A stretch of 64,000 nucleotides of DNA from Piper betle (Eukaryota > Streptophyta > Magnoliopsida > Piperales > Piperaceae): positions 124,001-188,000 of the forward strand of contig JAURVB010013801.1 of assembly GCA_033002965.1 (NCBI GenBank). Direction: 5' to 3'. The translations under genes and the position numbers were made by a program. Shown here piece after piece: positions 46,507-59,999 of the stretch. The notes under the pieces are model-generated. The model saw only the letters and a list, made by a program, of their open reading frames with translations, made no database searches and was not told the origin of the DNA. How positions within the stretch are numbered: the stretch's first letter is position 1; the number at the start of each line of letters is the position of its first letter.

Positions 46507-49210
46507 GGCTTCCTAGCTAGTAGGTTGTTTTTAAGGTGGTGACGGCGGCGGCTGCGGCGGAGGTAGTCGTTGGAGGAGCTTGATGCTCAGCGGTGGTGGG
46601 GAAGTGGAGAATGAGTGGGGAGTGAGCTTGATTAAGTTTTCATGTAGCTTAAAAAAGCTTATTGGGATTGAGCCATGGGGCCTTTGACATCTTTTTGTAT
46701 CATCCAGGTTGAGATTCAATGGAATATCGTATTATTTTTAGTTTTAAGTGGGTGTGAGATAGATTAGTATTACGTTTCTTCTCTTTTACAAGATCTACAC
46801 TTTTTATTTAGAGTAATCAAATAAATCCCACTAATCCAAATTTACGTAAATAAATAAAATAAAATAATAAAGGTAATTAAAATTTTTAAATTTATTTTAA
46901 TAATTTTAACCCTTTTATTTTAATTATCAAAATGATTTTAAAAAATAATTTTAAATTATCTATTAACTAGTACATTTAAAAAAAAATCAATAAATAGGTC
47001 ATAATAATGTTAAAAAAAATAAAATTTTATCAATTTTTCACTTATATATTTTATTTTTAATATATATAAATATTATTTTGTGAGACCTAATAACAAAAGA
47101 TTCAAATTAGATATATAGTTCATACAAGTTACACGAGGTGTGACTTACTTCAATTTTTCTTTTTAATATTACACTAATTTGATTAATGTTATGAAAGATA
47201 ATCAATTTTAATGTCTTACAACTAATATTAAGAGTAGGACCTAATGTATAAATAATAGTACTTACTTATTACTGGAATTTTAACAATGATAATAATGATG
47301 TGTAATAAAAAAATAATTTGTTTATATTTGATTGAGTCTTATAATCATATTAGCTATAAGACTTTACGACAAATTATCATTTTTTTTGTTACGAATATCA
47401 CAATTAAACAAATTTTTTCTACCCGTGTAGAAGGCACAGTTTTGCACACTCATATGACGGGGAGAGGTGGCTAAATTTTGAAGAATTGTTAATTTGGAGT
47501 TGAAAATTAATCTACTGTGGGAGCAAAATACTTTTTTTATACTTTTTTTAATTTTTAGCTTCAGCATTTGGCATGACATTAGAATCTCAAAAAATTATTA
47601 ATAAAAAAAGTTCGGGCTAAGTTATACATAATTTGACTCAATTTAAAGTTTAAATTTGATGTATTCGAATTTGATAAAATGTTAAATTCTTTTCAAAATT
47701 ATTCTTTTTTTTAAAGCAACGGCATTAATACTCTTAAACACCCATACTCTCACGAAGACTGCTAGAAAATATAAAAGTAAAATTCGAATTCATATTATGA
47801 TGAGTTATCCTAGCACGTCTTTACTATTTTCTTGCAAATAGTTAGTATCTTTTATGAATTATGATATAAAATGCATCCGCGAGTATATGTAGGTTCATGT
47901 CGAAGTTATTTTTTCTTACGAGAAAGCGTACAATCACACTAGAAGTCATAAAGACTCAAGGAATTAGACGAAGAATTTAAAGAGAATTGTAAAAAAATAA
48001 AGAAGAGACTAATTAGGAATTATTCCAATGCTCTAGAGAGAATATTCGGAAATTAGATCATTGTTTCGGGGAGGCTGCGGGTCATATTATGAATAATTGA
48101 GTGTAATATTTTGTATCGTCTAGACTATAAATATGTAGCAGTTGTGTAATCATAATTTTTCGGCCGAATATGTTTAGCCCAAGTTTGTTGCCCAAGCCCA
48201 TTTTATTAAGGTCCGAGTAAATAGGACAAGCCTGCTTATTAAGTCCGTATTATCTAGAAGATTGAAAAGGTTGAACCTACTTAGCCGCCACTTAGACGCC
48301 ATCATTTAGTCGTTCATATATGTAATCATAGATGGTTGTGCCCTTGTGGCACGTTCGGACGACCTTTTTGCCTGTATATATCATCACGACTTTTGCAGCT
48401 GACAAATGTACGCGCGCATGCATGCGTCCTTCCACTCGTGCAATCAATCCTCCTCAACTGGACTGTTTTGGGTGTTGCAGGCTATCTATAGATCTAAGAT
48501 AGGCCTTTATTTATTAATTTATTCTTTGTCTTACAAGCGCTTGTAATCTTACAACCCTAGCCTCAGAAAGAAGACTTTAACAAAGAAAATATTTTGTGCT
48601 AGTTCATGACCATCGTGTACGTCAGCATATTCCTTTTAAGCAGCTTGAAGACGAATGAACCAGCCTCCTTAAGTTCGGTCAGAATTGAACAAACTCACCA
48701 ACTTAACCGAGATTTTGAATTCCTGCAGTTTGTTTCAGGTTCATAGTACGCATTGTTGGAAAATTTTTAGATAAATTAGATTTTTTTATAAAGCTCTAAA
48801 ATACAATAACTACCAAAGTGATCAACATTTTTATATATGTAGAATTTGTCCAGATCAAACAGACACAAGTCAAAGTGGTAGCCTACAGTTTGTGCTTTCA
48901 GGGACGTGGTCAGACATTTAGGCAAAACAGAAACGGCATAAGCCTATCCTAATTTTATGCGCCATTCGCACACCAAGACGTTGTCCTGGTTGATAATTTG
49001 TTGTGGAATCATATCCGTAAGTATGTTGCAACTTCGTATTTTTCTAAGCAACCTCATGGCCTATTGTCTCATGATCAGAGCTTCAATTCTGGTATGTTCA
49101 GTGCACAGAGTTTAAGTTCCTGTTTTCCACGCTGCATAGGATGCGAAGAAACAATGATGCATGTTAAATAAGGTTCAAAGTAATTGCATATTGCCCTATC
49201 GTTTGAAACA
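46507..49210. other. Intergenic DNA between divergent PIN relics
   Basis: Contains the upstream region of the minus-strand PIN (46507-46720, GC-rich, probably 5' UTR) and AT-rich spacer. A TATA-like CTATAAATATGTAG lies near 48125. The word at 48270-48294 is repeated in inverted form at 49752-49776. Open frames at 47286-47579 show no domain. Confidence 0.45.
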
Positions 49211-50764
49211 ATGATGCACGGGAAAGAAGTGTATGAAGTAGTGTCAGCAGTGGTGCCATTGTACACGGCCATGCTCTTGGCATATGGCTCCGTCCAGTGG
49301 TGGAAGATCTTCACCCATAAGCAGTGCGACGGTAACGACGGCATCGTCACCGTCTTCGCCTTCCCTCTCCTCGCTCTCAGTTCCATATCCGCCATTAATC
49401 TCTACCACCTCAACCTCCCCTTCTTCGCCTCGGATTTCATAAACAAGGTGGTGGTGTTGGCGGGACTTTGCCTCTGGCATGCCTTCTCCCGCCGGAGTCG
49501 CAGACTGGACTGGGTGATCACCATCTTCTCCATCTCCACCCTCCCCAACAACCTAGTCATAGGCGTTGCCCACCTCCGGGTCATGCATGGCGACGCCTCG
49601 GCCAACCTCATGGTCCAGGTCTTCGTCCTCCAGTTCGCCTTCTGGTACCCCTTCTTCGACTTCCTCTATGAGTACCGATACGCGCCCTCGTCTCGGAGCG
49701 CTTTCCCGGGGTGGCCGCCTCCATTGCATCGTTCCAAGGTGTTGGATTTTATAAGTGGCGGCTAAGTAGGTTCAACGTGTTGTTAATGGGACAAACCCTC
49801 CATTGTATCGTTCAAGGTGTTGGAAAGACAACTATTCTCAACATCTATTGGTCGGTCGACCAGATGATTGGGCCTGGTGACCGAACAGGCATCCACAGAA
49901 GTGGATATTTATGATTTTATAAAACTAACAACCACAGGTAGTATATATATTTGAAAATTTCGGGCTCATAATGTTGAGAATAGTCTGAGACCTTAATAAA
50001 TAATAAAAAAGTAAATTGTCCTAATGCCTAATTAGTTATTTTGAATGAGGTTTAAATTTTCAGAGCCTCTAATTCATGGCCTAACTCACACTTATTGTGT
50101 CAAACCCTATAAATAGTGTGTACGTTTATTAAAGTCTAGAATAGCAAGCTCAATAAGAGACAAAAAAGACAACTCAATAAGTGTTAAACCACGAGAGAGC
50201 GCTAGTTAGTTATTTTCGATAAGACTTAAATCTTCTCACATGAGTGGGCCAAAATTTGACAGTTGGTCAGCCAAATTTTTTTATTTTTTAGAACCAACCA
50301 GTAAATTAGGGCTTAGTTTATTTGATGATTTTTTCTTGATGCATATTGTGATGCTACTTTGGTCCATGATCAAATGGATTTCAGATGGGATCTTAGATTG
50401 CCCAAAATGGTACAACGATCAATATCGATACTGGCCGATGCAGGATTAGCAATGACAATGTTTGGCCTTGGTATGTCCAAGGCAATTAGTCATCAAGTCA
50501 TTGAACTTGCGCTAATCCTGCTAAGATGTGTGAGCTCAATAATCTCATATTTTATGTCGAAGCAGGCTTGTTCACCGCACAACAAACAAAGTTGATACCC
50601 TGTGGATATTCAATGGGAGCTCTTTCGTTAGTCCTCAAGTTTCTGTTTGCGCCTGTATTGTCGGCAGGAATTTGCTTTGTTGATATATATAAGCTAAGTG
50701 AAAAAGCCTCACTACATATAAAAAGCCTCGATAACTTAACCATCAATAGTAAAACCATCAACAA
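49211..50764 (+). pseudogene. PIN auxin efflux carrier pseudogene
   Basis: ATG at 49211 or 49214 opens MMHGKEVYEVVSAVVPLYTA, then LAYGSVQWWKIFTHKQCDG, FAFPLLALSSIS, LDWVITIFSISTLPNNLVIG and NLMVQVFVLQFAFWYPF, the first membrane domain of a PIN protein. A frameshift at the GGGG run near 49710 separates FPG from AASIASFQGVG. PIN homology stops at about 49745 in a rearranged stretch. The central loop is missing. Later exons remain: about 50380-50475 (LPKMVQRSISILADAGLAMT, MFGLG) and about 50555-50700 (AGLFTAQQTKLIPCGYSMG, VLKFLFAPVLSAG). The final exons are not seen. Many conserved residues differ (GINRF is GNDGI), so it has decayed for longer than the PIN2-like relics. It is divergent to the PIN2-like 5' part at 45373-46506. 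Confidence 0.85.
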
Positions 50765-50779
50765 TCAATATGTTAAGTG

Positions 50780-51680
50780 AATATTCTAATGTATTTTCAT
50801 ATAATAAGAAAGCTTGTATGCAGTAGGTCGGGTACAAATAGAATGTACAATACGATATTTACAACTAGAGTTCCATCTAAATACATATAATTATACGAAG
50901 TTGAAAATTCAATATATTACCATATATTTTCATATAATAGAAAAATATTTACGTATGAAAACTAGGATTTAATATATTGTCATAAGTTTTTAGAAAGTTT
51001 GACATTTGGTCACATTATAAAATTATGAATAAAATATGTTATTAACTATTAAAATATGTTTCTTCATGAATATTTTATCGAATATCGGCTAAAATAAATC
51101 TGTATATTCACGTATAATAAGAAAGAATATTTATTATATTAGGAAAACTAAGATTAATTGCAGTCCATTCATAATTTCAAATATTTAACTGATCATTATA
51201 CCAAATTTAAAAATGATACAAGATATATTTGGTTTGTCTGATCGAACTTGGTTCAACTACATGTACAATTGGAAGACTCAATACATATTTACAACTATAG
51301 TTCCATCTCAATACATAAAATTGTGTCAAGTAGATAATTTAATATATTATTATGTATTCAAATATAATAGGAAAATATAGGGAAACTAGGATTAATTATA
51401 TTTTCATGTATTTTCATATAATAGGAAAACCTATATATTAACATAAAATTAGAAACAGTGAGGCTAATGGTAGTTTGATTAATTAAAAGTAATTTTAGGA
51501 AACAACACATATATTTAGTTTCAACATGACTTCAATGTATTTCATGACTTTGCAAACATATCTATCAATAATATAACTACTAACAATTAAGAAAAATTGT
51601 GCCAAGTAAATATTTTAATACATTCTCATATAATAAGAAAGCTAATATATTATATAAAAATCAGGATTAAATATTTCATA
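50780..51680. repeat. Degenerate AT-rich repeats
   Basis: Words such as TTTTCATATAATARGAAA followed by a variable ACTAGGATTAA recur at about 50800, 50930, 51110, 51355, 51410 and 51630. Spacing is irregular, 60-250 bases. It could be the body of the element that ends at 52349. Confidence 0.5.
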
Positions 51681-51684
51681 TGTT

Positions 51685-51687
51685 CTC

Positions 51688-51740
<53 letters not shown>
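51685..51740. repeat. Compound microsatellite (TA)n(GA)n
   Basis: An uninterrupted TA run of about 10 repeats passes directly into a GA run of about 16 repeats. Confidence 0.9.
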
Positions 51741-52320
51741 ATAAAATCCACAATAACATAATGATCAACAATCAACAAGGTCTCTCAAGCTCACCTCTCT
51801 ATTTATATTTACAAAATTATTTTTAAAATTGAATTTTTATTTTTTTCAGATGTTTTCTATATACTTTAATGTGTATAAATTATAATGGGACGTTCCCGTG
51901 ATGTTGGTGTGAAAATACAAAGTTTTAAGTTGGTTAAACACTGTGTTGTATCGGATTTAAATCTAAAATATAATGTAAATATTGTGAAGTAAAAGTAGAA
52001 GAACGAATCTCAAAAATTTCATCCAATGTCATGATTTTTTTAAAAAAACCCATAAAAAACAGATGGATAATGTGAGTAGTTTTTTGGTTTTTTTCATTGT
52101 TTTCTAGATTAATCAAGGTCATCAAGTTGTGAAAGTAGAACCTTTACGTTAAAATTGTTAAACAAAAGATTGAATTGATAAAAAAATCTCAACTGTGATC
52201 AGGTATACAAAAAATTCCAATTCAATGTTAAAAAAGGTGACTGATTGAAATAAAATACATAGTTTAAAAAATATATAATTAAAATAATTTAGTTTTACAA
52301 ACTACCTTAAATAAATAATA

Positions 52321-52349
52321 GCCCGCGCAACGTGCAGGTATCACCCTAG
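52321..52349 (+). mobile_element. Helitron-like 3' terminus (hairpin plus CTAG followed by T)
   Basis: GCCCGCGCAACGTGCAGGT forms an imperfect GC hairpin, followed after 6 bases by CTAG (52346-52349) and then T, the classic Helitron 3' end with insertion before a T. It resembles the terminus at 30400-30427 (both have the AAC loop and the spacer ending CCCTAG). The 5' TC end was not found. Confidence 0.65.
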
Positions 52350-54104
52350 TTATATATAAATAATTCAATTAAATTTATTTGCGCCTTCATTCTTCGCCTA
52401 CAGGCAGCACTTCCTCCATCAACCGCCCCCATTGTTTACGCCGAGGAGTATGACTGTCAAGCAGATATTCTTAGGACCTCGTAACGGCTTTGTCTTACTC
52501 AATGGCTATTGTAGTTGTTTTCACTTCTCTTTATAATGATATATCTCTGATCTTAATTAGTTGTTGGTCATTTCTTTTGTGGGGTTATTTTTGGGACGTT
52601 AGTTGCTGTTTCAATAGCTTTGTTTTATAGTATAGTATTGGACCGATGGACTAAGAATTAGGCCTAATTGACAAACATCTTTATAAAAGCCTTTTTTTCT
52701 AATTTGCGTGTTGCTAGATAACTAGCAATGAATTTTATCTTTGTAAGAATATAAGATTAGAGTCAATCAAATGACTCGCAACAGCCAATATGACATCTCG
52801 TGGTAAGAAAATACATGAGCTTAATTTACGTTTGAACTATGAACATATATGTATGTCCAAATGATATGACGACCATTTTGTAATTTTTTCAAATTTAAAT
52901 TATTATGTACATTTTATGATTATAATTAAATAAATTTTATACACTTTACATCTTTTTCATATCAACTAAACGAAACTTTAAGAATAAAATATTTTACAAA
53001 CTATGCGATTAAGGAAAGATGGCAACTTCCTTCGATCGGCATGCATTGATTACATCAATTTAACAAAATAGTGAGAATAGGAAACTTGAATGAATGATAA
53101 TTGATTACATAAGGTATAATGCATTAATGTAAACCCCGTATTATATTACAGTAAAGAAAACCTTGCAGCTGCTGTTTGGATAAGATCCTGGAGGTCTTCT
53201 TCCTTCATCTTGCTTTCTTTTCTTACCTGTTTGGAGGCCATTGGAATTCCAATTTGCATTTCAAAACGTATATGCTATTTAATACATTGAAGAAATGTAT
53301 AATCAAACCATACAGTTTACACTATCAATATGTACTACTTCACATCGAGTGCACTAGTGGAGTATAATATTGTATTTATGTGTAATATTGTTTGTAAGTT
53401 AAATCAAATGGTCGTGAACCAATGCCTAACATGACTGACGACTGTTACGGATGTCTATCCCACTTGTAAGCAAGCCCAGATCTCTTTCTATTGGTGTTAA
53501 ACATTAATATTATTGCATTTTCCCCCTAACCTTCTGATATTAATCTTTGGAGGCTGCTCTAAACATATTCTTTTCTCTCATTGTTTACAACTCTTTAAAA
53601 AGCACTCCTACAAGATGTATATCTTTGTAGAAAGATATCCTCTTTAGAAGATGGTTCTTATAGGTCCTTATAAAAGGGTGCATTCTTTTGATTGTGATTC
53701 TTCAAATTAAGGAGTTATATCTACAATGTTATACCTTTTCCTATCCAAACATTTTTTTATAAAATCCATTTATTTTTCCCAAAAATATTTCTATAAATTT
53801 TGGGTTTCTTAATATTTATTTTTATTAAAAGTTTAAAAATGCTATATTTTATTTTTTATGTATTTTTGCTGTCAAATTAGTTTTATTCAATCATGTGATA
53901 ATATTTTTCATTTTATTATTTTTATTTTTATATTATTTTAAAAACTCAATGACCATCTATTAAAAAAATTTATAAGAGTGGTTGTCTTTTAGTTTGTGTT
54001 TTCTTGTATCTCCATTAATCAATATACTCCCCCGCGCGCGCACGCGCACAAACAAAAGAAGAAATAATCAAGCAGAAAATAAATTGGTAGAATCAGATCA
54101 GGCG

Positions 54105-54280
54105 TCGGGTGACATGCTCGGAACGATGGATTTGAGTGCTTCTAACTGTTGGTTTATGTTTGATGAGCTGCTTCCATTCCAATCATCTTCAGAAGAGCTA
54201 CTATCATTGCCGTAAGTCATCCTTGCAGAGTGAGTATCGTGCTTCACCCCAACCCTTATAACTGTGGCGACATTACCAAC
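54105..54280 (-). pseudogene. bHLH fragment, exon a only (copy 2)
   Basis: Same reading as copy-1 exon a (TYGNDSSSSEDDWNG, LEALKSIVPSM). After SP the sequence runs GACGCC and a stop instead of a GT donor, and exon b is absent: copy 2 goes straight to a GC-rich dinucleotide run at 54028-54050. It is therefore more damaged than copy 1. Confidence 0.6.
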
Positions 54281-54399
54281 ACAACTAACTGGCACAAGCC
54301 ATGGACTGATCATTTGCGTTTTTCACGTGGGATAGTATCGACCCATTGAAGGGTTATGAATGTGGAGCCTAAAAATTGAAGCCACTGATGTGATTGGCT

Positions 54400-54404
54400 A
54401 ACAG
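54400..54404. other. Empty target site of copia element A
   Basis: The sequence TTGGCTAACAGGTCC is continuous here. In copy 1 the same context is split by element A with the 5 bases AACAG duplicated. Confidence 0.9.
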
Positions 54405-54533
54405 GTCCATCCTCACTAATTTTTTTCATGCTACTAATAATTTTGCATAAGTGGATATGTCCACCTTATTACAAGCTATAACAACCCGTCAACTAGTAAT
54501 TCCAAGCCCGCTTCATCATTGATGGTAGTTTTT

Positions 54534-55054
54534 ATGGTTGCTAATTGAGCGAGTCGGCTTGTGAGCATTTAATATTTAGCCCAGCTTTACACGACTCGAA
54601 ACTCGACATTTAAATATTCGAGCTCGAACTCGATTCGACTCGGTTATAACTCGAACTCGATTCGAACTCAACTTGATAAAATAATATAATAATATAGTTT
54701 TTATATTATATTATGTATATATATATATATACACGCAATATAATAATAAAGAAGTGAGATAGTTGAGATGGTAAGTATTTAAGTTAATGGCCTTGTGGAT
54801 TCAATCCACAATTAATTGTATTTTTTTAAGTGAGGTACTTTTGACTTTTAATTTAGCCAGTTTCGAGCTCACGAACGAGCTAGTTTTAAGTTTGAGAAAA
54901 TTAAGTAGTTTAAGTGTATTCGAACTCGAGTCGAGCTCGAACACATAAAAGATATTCGAGTTGAACTCGAGATCTTTATTTAAAACTCGTTCGATCTCGA
55001 GTCGAGTTCGAACACAAGTTAAACTCGGCTCACTCACTCAATTAGTACCCCTAG
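54534..55054. mobile_element. hAT-like MITE with TCGAG-rich body
   Basis: Left end ATGGTTGCTAATTGAGCGAG and right end CTCACTCAATTAGTACCCCTAG are imperfect inverted copies. They are flanked by an 8-base target duplication TAGTTTTT (54526-54533) and TAGTTTTA (55055-55062). Copy 1 lacks the element near 15065. The body is dense in CTCGA/GAGTT words. The 8-bp duplication and AGGGGT-like termini fit hAT elements. No transposase; the frame at 54801-55037 is not a gene. Confidence 0.75.
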
Positions 55055-55696
55055 TAGTTTTAATTGTACTTAAGTGATGTATTTTTTGAAACGAACAGTG
55101 AGAAGTGATGATTTGGCCAAGTCAAGAAGGCTACGAGTTGATTTGACTTATTCAAAGAGCTAAGTAATATTTACTCCAAACTAAATTCACTGAAAGTAGA
55201 AATTTTTATAATTAATTTTTTTAAATTATTCAAAAATAATTGGGCTTAGATTAAAGTTTTTACAATAATAACTTAATCAAAATGATTAATAACTTAATAT
55301 CTAAAACAATTTGTAGAACTGCATCACGACCGCCTAATTTTCTGTAGTACAATCCTGACGGGGAGGAAATTCCATCGTTTTTATTAACACATCTGAGTCA
55401 TCAGAATGTCCTGAGGAAAATTTATGTGGACAACACATCTAAATTGCGATCGTACTTCCGAAAAAGGGTAAAGAATATACTGAGCACGCACATTTATCGA
55501 TTCAGTCACAGTTAAGAGATCAAAGAAAAATACAAATTAACCCATAGTTATTTAATTTTTCAAGGAAAATACTCTTCTACCCAGATATTCAACATGAATT
55601 ATGAAACGTGGGCAAAACTGAAACGTGGGTTTTTAAAAACGAGAGCGTGGTATCATGAGGAGAAAATTCCAAGGATTGTTAATTATATATTTTCAT

Positions 55697-55735
<39 letters not shown>

Positions 55736-56310
55736 GTTTAAAATGGCAATAGGCTTCTTTTTGTGTTTTTTATGGAGGATGTAGTTTCACTTTCTTCATC
55801 ATATAGGTGTGTCATATGTATACATATAGTTCTTGACGCAGGGGTAATTGATTTTTTTCTTAGTGGCAACCGATTGTAGATCTGGAGCGAGAATGAAACC
55901 ATATCGTAGGCCAGTTTGTAATTGATATAAATTTATTATAACTAGCAAGCGCACTAGTCAGTGATTAAATAATATAGTGAATGAGTGGAGTATTGTTCTC
56001 AAGAGAGTAGGTTATTCAATTAATTAGATTAGAATTTTCAAATTAATTATCTAGGAGTAAAAGAAAACAAATGCTTTAGATTTTATCTAACTAAATTTAA
56101 ACTAAAAATAAAATAAAAAGAAAACAAGTTTTCTAATCTAAGAATTGAGTTATATCAACATGCGAAAACTATGTTAGAGAATCAATTCCTCTTAAACCAA
56201 TTAACTGATTAATTTTAATCACGAGACTAATTATTACACTTCATGAGAGCACAGTAGAATTTTTATTATATAATTAACTTTTTTGGTGCACTAGTTAACT
56301 TTATGAAATT
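55697..56310. other. TA microsatellite and copy-2-specific sequence
   Basis: A long TA run at about 55697-55732 is followed by about 570 bases not found in copy 1, where a hairpin-bearing repeat (16141-16240) occupies the place. No gene recognised. Confidence 0.5.
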
Positions 56311-57144
56311 TTCTTAAATACCCCTCTTGGTACACTACCCTTTATTAATTTAATTTAACATATATTATGCTCTTTGGATTCCTTATTGTTAAATCCTTCT
56401 TTGATGTATGATATTAATTGACTCTATAAATTTCTTACAGCTCTTTCTCAACACTTGAATTTAATGTATGGATGTATCTATAGATCCCCCACAGACATAA
56501 TACGATCTATTTTCTATTCAATTAATTATTCCACATAACTTCTTACTTCGAAACATCACCATGTGTTAACAGTCAATCAAAATAACTAAAAGCATTAAAC
56601 TACATAACAAAATATAACTTTTTTAAGAAAATAATAATTAAGATTTCAATCAAAATAACTATTAAGTCATTATTAGTTCAAGGTTTGTCTCATCTCTAGC
56701 ATAATAAAATTTATTGTGTAAAATATAAAAATAAAACCATGGAGTATTTGAATAATTCATAAATATACAATAACACCACAAATGTGAGAAGAAAATAAAC
56801 TCTTTTCAAATTGCTCCTCCTTTGAATCGTCAATCTCCTCTAATTAATTCATCTTTAAGAATTCTAAAAACCTAGAGAAGAGGCTCTACAGAGAAGAAAA
56901 AAGAATAGAAAAAGATTCACCAGCCTTTATATCACTTTTATAGCTTCAAATAATTGGAGTTTTCTTTTAGAAGCCAATTTATTAAATTTATAAGTGTATG
57001 AATTTTATCCACACGAGCACTGCAGCCTTCACAACCCGCACTGTGGCCTTGAAACCTATGTTTTCACTATGTCATGAGCATCGCAGCCTTGGAATTGAGA
57101 GTCGTGGCCTTCGTCCCTTAAACTACTTATGCATCGAACTTATG

Positions 57145-59260
57145 AAATCCATAATTTAATAATGAAAGAAGCATAATTTAATCAATTAATATACCACTTA
57201 AAATTAATATATCTCCAACTAGCAATCAAAAGCTCCTGCACTAATAAAAAACAATAAAAAACATGACAAATCCTCGAAAACCTTAAGAACTTTATACAAT
57301 AAAGAACTTAAGACCAGATCAAATATAAATAAACTGTATGATTATCAGTCACGAATTTGATCCTATTAGTTTTTAATGAAGGCAATTTTATTAAAATTTA
57401 CAATATAGACTGTGCACTTTTTGAGCGGAATTTGGACTCCAATCTTCCAGTTAGATCTCAACCCCATACCCATTGATATATTTAATTAAACTTCCTATAT
57501 CTCAACCCCGCTCCCATTAATATTTTTAATTAACCAATTACGCACACGTTAACCTGGTTACACGTCTTTGTCTACAATATTTTCTAATATCACAAATAAA
57601 GAAAAGGGATTAATGTTGGGGCTAGTAGTAAATGTCTGGATGTCAATGGAAGAGAACGCCGCTGATTAATTGGGAATCAATAAGAGATACAATCGAATAA
57701 TAAAGTGTAAATTAAACTCAACCACATTTATAGTTAAATAGTACAAATTAATGTAATCAACCGTGACAATGTAACGTACAGCTTGCACTTCAAAAACCCA
57801 ATAAAACTCGCTTAGTTTGACCTAAGTAAAAAAATAGATCAATACATTTAATGTTGGGGCTTTTCGTTGGCTTTGTGAGCGATGAATATTAACATTTATA
57901 TCGAAAAAGAGTAATTAAGTAGCTGGTTGATTGTAAATTACACATTTAGGCGGCTGTCATTTTACAGTTTAAAATGTTACAATTTAAACTTTGACTTTAT
58001 TAGCTACAGATCAGTGGAGCCAACTTAAAGTCAACTCTTAGCTGGTTTAAATCTTTTATATAAATATTTCAATACATCAAATTAAAATTAGTGTGAATAA
58101 GTAAGTACTTGTTTTTCTTTTAAGACGAGGTCAATAAATGTATGACTAACATTGCATGTAATCTCATTTATTTATAAGAAAAATATTGATTGTCCAACAA
58201 TTATTACTACTGGATTCGAATAATTATATGTAATCAAAAATTGAGTCTTATTGTCAAACATGGATTTGATATGAGACCTATGGCGGGAATTTTTAGAATC
58301 ATAAGCATATAGAGTTCTGAAGTATTTTTCAACTTGAAAATCAAGAACTATATTGATGATAGGAATGGGCTCTTTAAAAAATAAACTTTAAAAACTGTGC
58401 TACAAGTCTGGTTTGTAAATTGCTAGTCAAAAAGTTGCCCATGTTTTTAGATGGAAATGAAAAACTTGAAAAGATTGATTATTATTTATGTATTTTTAAC
58501 CTTCAGAAAGTTAGGAATGTTTTTTCGGACTCTAGCCATGGGTCCCCGTAGAACCCTACTTTACAAATTGCATAATTAGAACTCGGACGCCACGTAACAA
58601 AGTCGATGCCAAACAACTTGGCCATTTATATAATTCTTTCAGTCTAGGAAATAAAAAGATATATAAAATAGTATATGTTATAATATCTTACGCTTAAAAT
58701 TGACAAATTTATGACTTGCACTTATATTAAATATTTATTAAACTAAACTAAAAAAAAATGTTTTAATAATTTTTATTAATTGAATATGTAAGTCAAATAT
58801 TGGAGTCAATATGTAAGGTAACACGGTGTCATTCATAAAATTAACTAAAAATTATAGTGTCAGTAAATTCAATTTAAGGAATAATTTTTGGAGTAAAAAA
58901 ATCTCAAATTTAAACTACGTTTAGAGTTGCTTTATTGGCTTTGATCCTCCTATAATACCTCGTACTCTCAAACCTTATTGTTCAATAAATTAGTGGCTAT
59001 TTTTGCAAAAAAACATAAAGTGCATCAAATGAATTGATGATTTATCACGAAATTAATAATGCATACCAGCTTTTATAAAACCTATTCTATCTTTTATATT
59101 TTATTAAATACCATAAAATCATTATTTAGAAGTCATAAAATTATTATCCTTGCCTTAATTGGGGCAGCGGTACGAGGACATAGGTTGGGTGTTTTTATCA
59201 CGTCGGTCATTTGTGGCAACTGGAAAGCTTGTACTGCCATTATTGGTAAGGTTGAATTGT
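57145..59260. other. Copy-2-specific intergenic sequence
   Basis: About 2.1 kb with no counterpart in copy 1, where copia element B occupies the interval. AT-rich. No domain or element end was recognised; the frame at 59059-59262 is not supported. Confidence 0.5.
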
Positions 59261-59999
59261 AAGGTGCGTGACGTGATCATGCAGGTGGATGTGCTGTGAA
59301 CGCACGTGGGTGGGTGGGAGGAAAGTGACATGACCATGGGAGGGAGCCTGTCGGCCATGGAAGGATCCCCCGAGCTTGATTGATTGAGGACGAAGCTTGC
59401 GCCATCAAGGAAGCTACCATTTTATCCTTCTAAACCAGTCCGTCAAATTGATTAGTGCCGGCTTAAGATAAATAATGATGAAAGAGATCAACGGATCGAG
59501 ACAAATGCTAGTATGAAGTAGGAGTTCACGAATTGAATAACAATAGAAAAAGAATGGAAGAGATGCAGAGAAGAAAGAGTTTATTAATAATACCAGCAAT
59601 CTGATTACAATACTCACCCTTCACTCCTTTTGTATTTTCCTATTTTTTTCCTTTTTTTTAATTTCAACTCGCGCCCATGGCAAAGTATTTCAACTCATTC
59701 TTTTTTTCCCGTTTTCTTTTTGAAATCCAAAGACACTCGAATCTGTACTTTTGCATTTTTTTCCTTCTAAAACAGCTGACAAAAATATCCTTCAACTGTA
59801 TATTGCACTGTAACAAAGCCCTACCAGCCAATTTCCTCTAGAATGACACCTCGTTAAGATAGTTTACATGAGCTTGTAAAAATTGCACCATCTAAAATTA
59901 CATCTAATAAACTCGGATAACAGTTCATGTCCTGCTGATTTATTTTTGACAATTCAAAAGCCAAAAGCAATTAGTTAAATTGATTAATAGGTTTTCCTA

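Noticed and set aside
45815..46542. Plus-strand open frames opposite the PIN2-like gene
   Set aside because: Shadows of the GC-rich PIN exon on the other strand.
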